The notes beneath the pieces are model-generated. The model had not been told where the DNA came from. It saw nothing but the letters and a program-made list of their open reading frames with translations, and searched no databases. Shown piece after piece: positions 7,196-10,829 of a DNA stretch of 10,829 bases. The DNA is taken from NCBI GenBank assembly GCA_003152975.1, contig PMBP01000160.1, positions 1-10,829 on the forward strand, given 5' to 3'. The stretch is from Phycisphaerales bacterium (lineage in GTDB: Bacteria > Planctomycetota > Phycisphaerae > Sedimentisphaerales > Anaerohalosphaeraceae). Both the position numbers and the translations under genes were made by a program. Positions within the stretch are counted from its first letter, which is position 1. The number at the start of each line of letters is the position of its first letter.

Positions 7196-7202
7196 AGCCG
7201 TC

Positions 7203-8783
7203 ATGAGAAAATCGAACGCATGGATTCAAAACGGAGTCGCTCTCCTGTCGGGTGTGGTGCTGCTTGCGGGAGTGTCGCCGGCCGATGTGCGGATCTGGCA
7301 GACGAGGATCGACGACGGAACCCGGCGCGAGAAGACGCTGAAGATCGACCAGTTCGGCGTCGATCAGGATTCCGGCTACGAGTTGCTCAAAGAGATGCCC
7401 GCCATCAAGACCTCCGCGGCGCCGAAGGGTCAGGGCATCCGCATCACCATCGATACCGGGCAATCGTTCCAGACGGTGCAGGGCTTGGGGGCCTCGATGA
7501 CCGATTCGTCGGCGTTCGTCCTCTTTGAGCTCAGGAAACGCAGTCCCGAGCTGTACCAGTTCGTCATGGAGCGGCTCTTCTCGGCGGACAAAGGCGCCGG
7601 CTTCAGTTTTCTGCGGCAGCCGATGGGCTCTTCCGATTACACGGCCACGCGGGAGTATTACACTTACGCCGACAAGCCCTCAGCGGACCTGAGCAGCTTC
7701 TCGATCGAGCACGACCGGGCCTATATCATCCCGATGCTCAAGGATGCCCTCCGGATCAACCCCGACATCGAGCTGATGGGCACGCCCTGGAGCGCCCCGG
7801 GGTGGCTGAAGACCAACGACAGTCTGCTGGGGATCACCAAGGAGCAGAAGGCGGCCGGGAGTACCTGTCGCCTCAAACCCGAAACCATCGACCTCTATGC
7901 CGAGTACTTCGTCAAGTATGTCCAGGCCTACAAGCAGGAAGGGCTGTCCATCGGCGCCCTGACCCTCCAGAACGAGCCGCAATTCGACGCGGCCCAGTAT
8001 CCCTGTATGCGAATGCCACCGGAAGACATGGCGCGGCTGATCGGCAAGATCGGCCCCCGGTTCAAGGCCCTCGGCATCACCACGGGCGTCTTTGCCCACG
8101 ACCACAACTGGATCCTCCACCCGAACGATCGCGAGGTCATCGGCGGCGATCGCAAGATTGACCCTCTGGAAACGGTCACGCAACTGTTCTCCGATCCGGC
8201 GACGGGGGGCTTTTGGGCCGGCTCGGCCTGGCACTGCTATGCGGGCAATACGCAGGACATGCAGCGGGTGTATCAGACGCTGCGGAAACAGTTCCCGGAC
8301 AAGAAGGTCTATTGCACCGAGATCTCCGCCTGGCGCCGATTGTCCCAGACCGACTGGTTCGACAGTGTGCGTTGGGGACTGCGGAACAACTGGCTGGGCG
8401 CCTTGTTGAACGGCGCGTCGGTCGCCACCGAGTGGAATCTGGCCCTCGATCACAAGTACGGCCCGACGCTGCGTGATGATTCGCTGGCCATTGGATTGGT
8501 CACGATCCACACCGATTCCTACAAGAGCGTCCGATTCGAGCGGGAATTTTACGCCATGGCCCATGTCTCCAAGGCCGCACGGCCGGGAGCGGTGCTGGTC
8601 AAGGCCGCGATCTCCGAGGGTGCCGGTCTGGAGGCGGGGGCGTTTGCCCTCAAATCCGGCCGGTACTCGCTGGTGGTCTTCAACCCGGATGGGAAAGAGC
8701 GTTCGTTCGAGGTCCAGTGTAAAGACCAGTATTTCGAATATTCCCTTCCGGCCCGGAGCATCGCCACGCTGATCTGGAAATAG
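7203..8783 (+). CDS. Secreted GH30 family glycoside hydrolase (glucosylceramidase superfamily)
   Basis: A 526-aa retaining beta-glycosidase with an N-terminal signal peptide (about residues 1-27, hydrophobic core GVALLSGVVLLAG). The (beta/alpha)8 domain covers about residues 80-430. Motifs shared with human glucocerebrosidase are FQTVQGLGASMTDSSA (89-104), SFLRQPMGSSDYTATREYYTYAD (segments within 135-157), GTPWSAPGWLKTN (193-205) and HCYAG (344-348). The acid/base is E258 in TLQNEPQF and the nucleophile E373 in VYCTEIS; their spacing (115) is close to the 105 in the human enzyme. A small C-terminal beta-sandwich (about 435-526) completes the GH30 architecture. The family includes glucosylceramidases, beta-1,6-glucanases and xylan-active enzymes; the sequence alone does not settle which. 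It is transcribed away from the ceramidase-like gene from a shared promoter region and converges on the transporter gene with 26 bp between stops. Confidence 0.93.
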   Translation: MRKSNAWIQNGVALLSGVVLLAGVSPADVRIWQTRIDDGTRREKTLKIDQFGVDQDSGYELLKEMPAIKTSAAPKGQGIRITIDTGQSFQTVQGLGASMTDSSAFVLFELRKRSPELYQFVMERLFSADKGAGFSFLRQPMGSSDYTATREYYTYADKPSADLSSFSIEHDRAYIIPMLKDALRINPDIELMGTPWSAPGWLKTNDSLLGITKEQKAAGSTCRLKPETIDLYAEYFVKYVQAYKQEGLSIGALTLQNEPQFDAAQYPCMRMPPEDMARLIGKIGPRFKALGITTGVFAHDHNWILHPNDREVIGGDRKIDPLETVTQLFSDPATGGFWAGSAWHCYAGNTQDMQRVYQTLRKQFPDKKVYCTEISAWRRLSQTDWFDSVRWGLRNNWLGALLNGASVATEWNLALDHKYGPTLRDDSLAIGLVTIHTDSYKSVRFEREFYAMAHVSKAARPGAVLVKAAISEGAGLEAGAFALKSGRYSLVVFNPDGKERSFEVQCKDQYFEYSLPARSIATLIWK

Positions 8784-8809
8784 GGGAGGACCGAAGGAGG
8801 AATGAAAGG

Positions 8810-9733
8810 TCATGCAACAGGGGGGCTGGATGATGGAGCCCGTTCCTCGGCCGGCGGGAAGAGTTGCACCGCTAACATTCCCGCCAGCATCAGCCCGCAT
8901 CCAACGAGGTTCCGCGTGCTGAGCCGTTCGCCCAGCACGGCCCATCCAGCCAGCGCCGCGAAAACCGTCTCCATGCTCATGATGATCGCCGCCGGCGCCG
9001 CCGGGCAGGTCCGCTGGCAATAGATCTGGATCGAAAACGCCACGCCCGCCGACAAAATCCCGCCGTACAGGATCGGGACTGCCGCCGCGCCGATCCCCGA
9101 AATTGTGATCGTCTCGGTCATTGCCGCGCCGACAAAGCTGCACGCCGAGCAGACCAGCAGTTGGATCATCGCCAGCGAAAACACATCCACCCGCCGCGCG
9201 AAATGGCCCACCAGCAGCACATGGATCGCCCAGAAGAGCGTCCCCGCCAGCACGAGGCCGTCGCCCCGTTCGATCTTGGCCGACTGCGTGATACACAGCA
9301 GGTACAGCCCCGCCACGGCCAGCGCCGCCCCCGTCCAGATGCTCACGGAAATCCGGTGCCCCAGAAACAGGCCGATCAGCGGGATCAGCACCACATACAG
9401 CCCCGTGATGAATCCGCCCTTGCCCGCCGAAGTCCAGACCAGTCCCTTCTGTTGCAGCGTCGCCCCGGCAAACAACGCCAGCCCCACCCAGACGCCCGCG
9501 ATCGCCAGATCCTTTCGGGCCGTGCGATTCAACAGCGATTGCCGGGTCTTGTTCCGAAGGAGCAGGATGGCCAACAGCGAAAGCCCGCCCAACCCGAAGC
9601 GGCACCCGTTGAAAGTGAAGGGACCCAGATGCTCCATTGCTTGGCGCTGGGCCACGAAGGTGGTCCCCCAGATTAGCGCCGCCAACAGCAGCAGCAACTC
9701 GCTGGTCAGGGTTCGAGATTGTATCTTTATCAC
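8810..9733 (-). CDS. EamA/DMT-superfamily transporter, ten predicted membrane helices
   Basis: Inner-membrane drug/metabolite-type transporter, 307 aa if started at the GTG at 9733. Two EamA repeats are recognisable. The first starts at about residue 12 with LLLLLAALIWGTTFVAQRQA and includes FNGCRFGLGGLSLL. The second includes GDGLVLAGTLFWAIHVLLVG and ends with the typical pattern AAIIMSMETVFAALAGWAVLGERLS followed by GCGLMLAGMLAVQ. The frame stays open to an ATG at 9877 (355 aa), but that would overlap the upstream gene by 127 bp with charged, non-membrane sequence. The GTG at 9733 has a GGA 9 nt upstream and puts the first helix at the N-terminus as usual; a TTG at 9754 overlapping the upstream stop (TTGA) is an alternative. 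It follows the WbsX/GH99-like gene by 17 bp and is likely co-transcribed. Substrate unknown. Confidence 0.9.
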   Translation of the reverse strand: MIKIQSRTLTSELLLLLAALIWGTTFVAQRQAMEHLGPFTFNGCRFGLGGLSLLAILLLRNKTRQSLLNRTARKDLAIAGVWVGLALFAGATLQQKGLVWTSAGKGGFITGLYVVLIPLIGLFLGHRISVSIWTGAALAVAGLYLLCITQSAKIERGDGLVLAGTLFWAIHVLLVGHFARRVDVFSLAMIQLLVCSACSFVGAAMTETITISGIGAAAVPILYGGILSAGVAFSIQIYCQRTCPAAPAAIIMSMETVFAALAGWAVLGERLSTRNLVGCGLMLAGMLAVQLFPPAEERAPSSSPPVA

Positions 9734-9750
9734 TCTGGTAAGTCCATATA

Positions 9751-10829
9751 TCAACGGAGAGAAAAAACATCGATCGCGACGGAGAGATTCGCCTGGTCGC
9801 CGGGATCCAACCGCAGCGAGGTAATCTTGCCTTTCCAGCGGGGATTGGCCGCAAGGTCCAGCCGGACCGTGTGCCACTGTCCGTCAATGGGCACTATTGT
9901 TCGCACGCTGGAGGTCTCGGAGATCGCCGCGGCGTTTTGCGACCAGAAGAGTTGCAGCCCGGTGGAGGGCGGCGATACCGGCGCGTCCGACGACAATCGA
10001 ATGCGAATCTCGGCGGTCCGAAATTCCGCCGCCAGAATATCCCGCAGGGAGACAATCAGCGCCGGGTCCGGCGAGGTTGTGCGGAAGTTCAGGGCCCCAT
10101 CCTTGCAGGCGACATCGCCGATTCCCATCAGCGGCTTCCACCCATCGGCGTCTTTGTCGAAGCTCCATTCGCTGATCCGCGGCAGCTTCGGATAATCATA
10201 CGGCCCGCGGCCAATGTCGCCGGGTGCCAGGTTTTGTGGCCAGCTTGACGCGGGGCCTTCGGCAAACACCCGCCGTACGGCCTCCAGCATCGCAAAGCCG
10301 AATTCGGTACAGGGCTCGATATAGCTGCCTTCGCCCCACTCGTTGACGGGGCCAAGGATGACGATGGGTTTTTTGTTGTCGCGGGCAAAGGTACGGGCCG
10401 ACTGCAAGAGCTTCTCGAATCGTTCCGGCGTTCGTCCCTCGATTACCATTGACTTGTCGCCGTGCCACGGGCGGCTATCCCAGCCGGTATCGACGACGGG
10501 GTAATAAGTCAACGAGCCGGCCGCTTTATCCTTATCCAGCCAGGCGGCCGGACTTTCGGCGACGACCGATTCGTACGAATTCCTCGCACCCGGCCTGCCA
10601 TCGATCGTGCGTCCCCATTCGTGATAGGTCGTGATGCCGACGAATCCCTCATCCTTGGCCGCCGCGATGTTGCCGCTGGAAAGATCGTTCATCGCGACAA
10701 ACGCAATGCCCGCAAATCCCGCCGCCCGCGCGAGTTCTTGCGATTGCTCCAGCGCCGCTTTTACGGCCGTCGTCCCGCCCAGGTCGTTTCGCAGGCCGGG
10801 CAGATTCCACAGAAACACCGCGGGCTTAT
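9751..10829 (-). CDS. WbsX/GH99-like protein with C-terminal beta-sandwich domain (5' end cut by window edge)
   Basis: Partial protein, 358 residues visible to the stop; the start lies beyond the right edge. A GTG at 10818 is not a believable start because the frame stays open to the edge and the preceding codons read KPA into a beta-strand (VFLWNLPGL). The visible catalytic-type domain has the WbsX/GH99-like hallmark NEWGEGSYIEP (about residues 162-172 of the visible part), preceded by the strand KPIVILGP, plus an earlier YHEWGR. In GH99 and related barrels the acidic residues near such motifs act in catalysis; that role is inferred here. A second domain (about the last 140 residues, WSFDKDADGWKP through DGQWHTVRLDL to FSLR at the end) has the pattern of a carbohydrate-binding-type beta-sandwich. 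Probable role: acting on or binding glycans. It is followed after 17 bp by the EamA transporter gene. Confidence 0.8.
   Translation of the reverse strand, partial: KPAVFLWNLPGLRNDLGGTTAVKAALEQSQELARAAGFAGIAFVAMNDLSSGNIAAAKDEGFVGITTYHEWGRTIDGRPGARNSYESVVAESPAAWLDKDKAAGSLTYYPVVDTGWDSRPWHGDKSMVIEGRTPERFEKLLQSARTFARDNKKPIVILGPVNEWGEGSYIEPCTEFGFAMLEAVRRVFAEGPASSWPQNLAPGDIGRGPYDYPKLPRISEWSFDKDADGWKPLMGIGDVACKDGALNFRTTSPDPALIVSLRDILAAEFRTAEIRIRLSSDAPVSPPSTGLQLFWSQNAAAISETSSVRTIVPIDGQWHTVRLDLAANPRWKGKITSLRLDPGDQANLSVAIDVFSLR

Noticed and set aside
7020..7463. 148-codon N-terminal extension of the ceramidase-like gene
   Set aside because: It would run through both promoters and into the GH30 gene, and would bury a clear signal peptide; the ATG at 7019 has its own ribosome site.
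8802..9023. Small plus-strand frame beginning just after an AAGGAGG run downstream of GH30
   Set aside because: The ribosome-like sequence is only 2 nt from the ATG, the product has no recognisable features, and the frame lies antisense to the transporter gene.
7680..9887. Long minus-strand open frame (735 codons) antisense to GH30 and across the EamA gene
   Set aside because: It has no family features, is rich in Arg/Gly/Pro as expected of the opposite strand of GC-rich genes, and conflicts with two well-supported genes.

Overview
The window is GC-rich, densely coding DNA from a Gram-negative (two-membrane) bacterium. The evidence for two membranes is a lipid-anchored outer-membrane efflux factor, a periplasmic adaptor and several signal peptides. 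A two-domain WbsX/GH99-like protein, a GH30 enzyme and a ceramidase-like amidohydrolase together suggest a polysaccharide- or glycolipid-degrading member of the Planctomycetota or a related PVC lineage. That placement is an inference from gene content; no rRNA or marker gene is present.

Layout. Minus strand, 7019 down to 1: a secreted neutral-ceramidase-like protein, then a complete tripartite export system in the order outer-membrane factor (NodT/OprM type), HlyD/YbhG-like adaptor, two ABC ATPases, and an ABC-2 permease that runs off the left edge. Gaps are 21, 26, 6 and 2 bp, then a 4-bp overlap, so this is probably one transcript. Gene order and protein features match the E. coli YbhG-YbhF-YbhS-YbhR exporter, with an added outer-membrane factor. 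The double-ATPase protein YbhF is represented here by two separate genes.

The 183-bp gap 7020-7202 is a divergent promoter region with one convincing sigma70-type promoter on each strand. One drives the ceramidase-exporter operon leftwards. The other drives a secreted GH30 (glucosylceramidase superfamily) glycosidase rightwards (7203-8783). Convergent to GH30, on the minus strand, a two-gene unit enters from the right edge: a WbsX/GH99-like protein with a C-terminal beta-sandwich domain (cut at the right edge), then an EamA/DMT family ten-helix transporter (8810-9733).

The notable idea is a GH30 enzyme and a ceramidase-family protein sharing one divergent promoter region, with the ceramidase-family gene heading an efflux operon. 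This could be a glycolipid-processing and product-export locus. Against a literal ceramidase reading, the ceramidase-like protein keeps the zinc-site residues but has Asp where the family's catalytic Ser normally sits, so its true substrate is open. No RNA genes, mobile elements, CRISPR arrays or clear rho-independent terminators were seen. All gene-free stretches are short; the longest is the 183-bp divergent promoter region.
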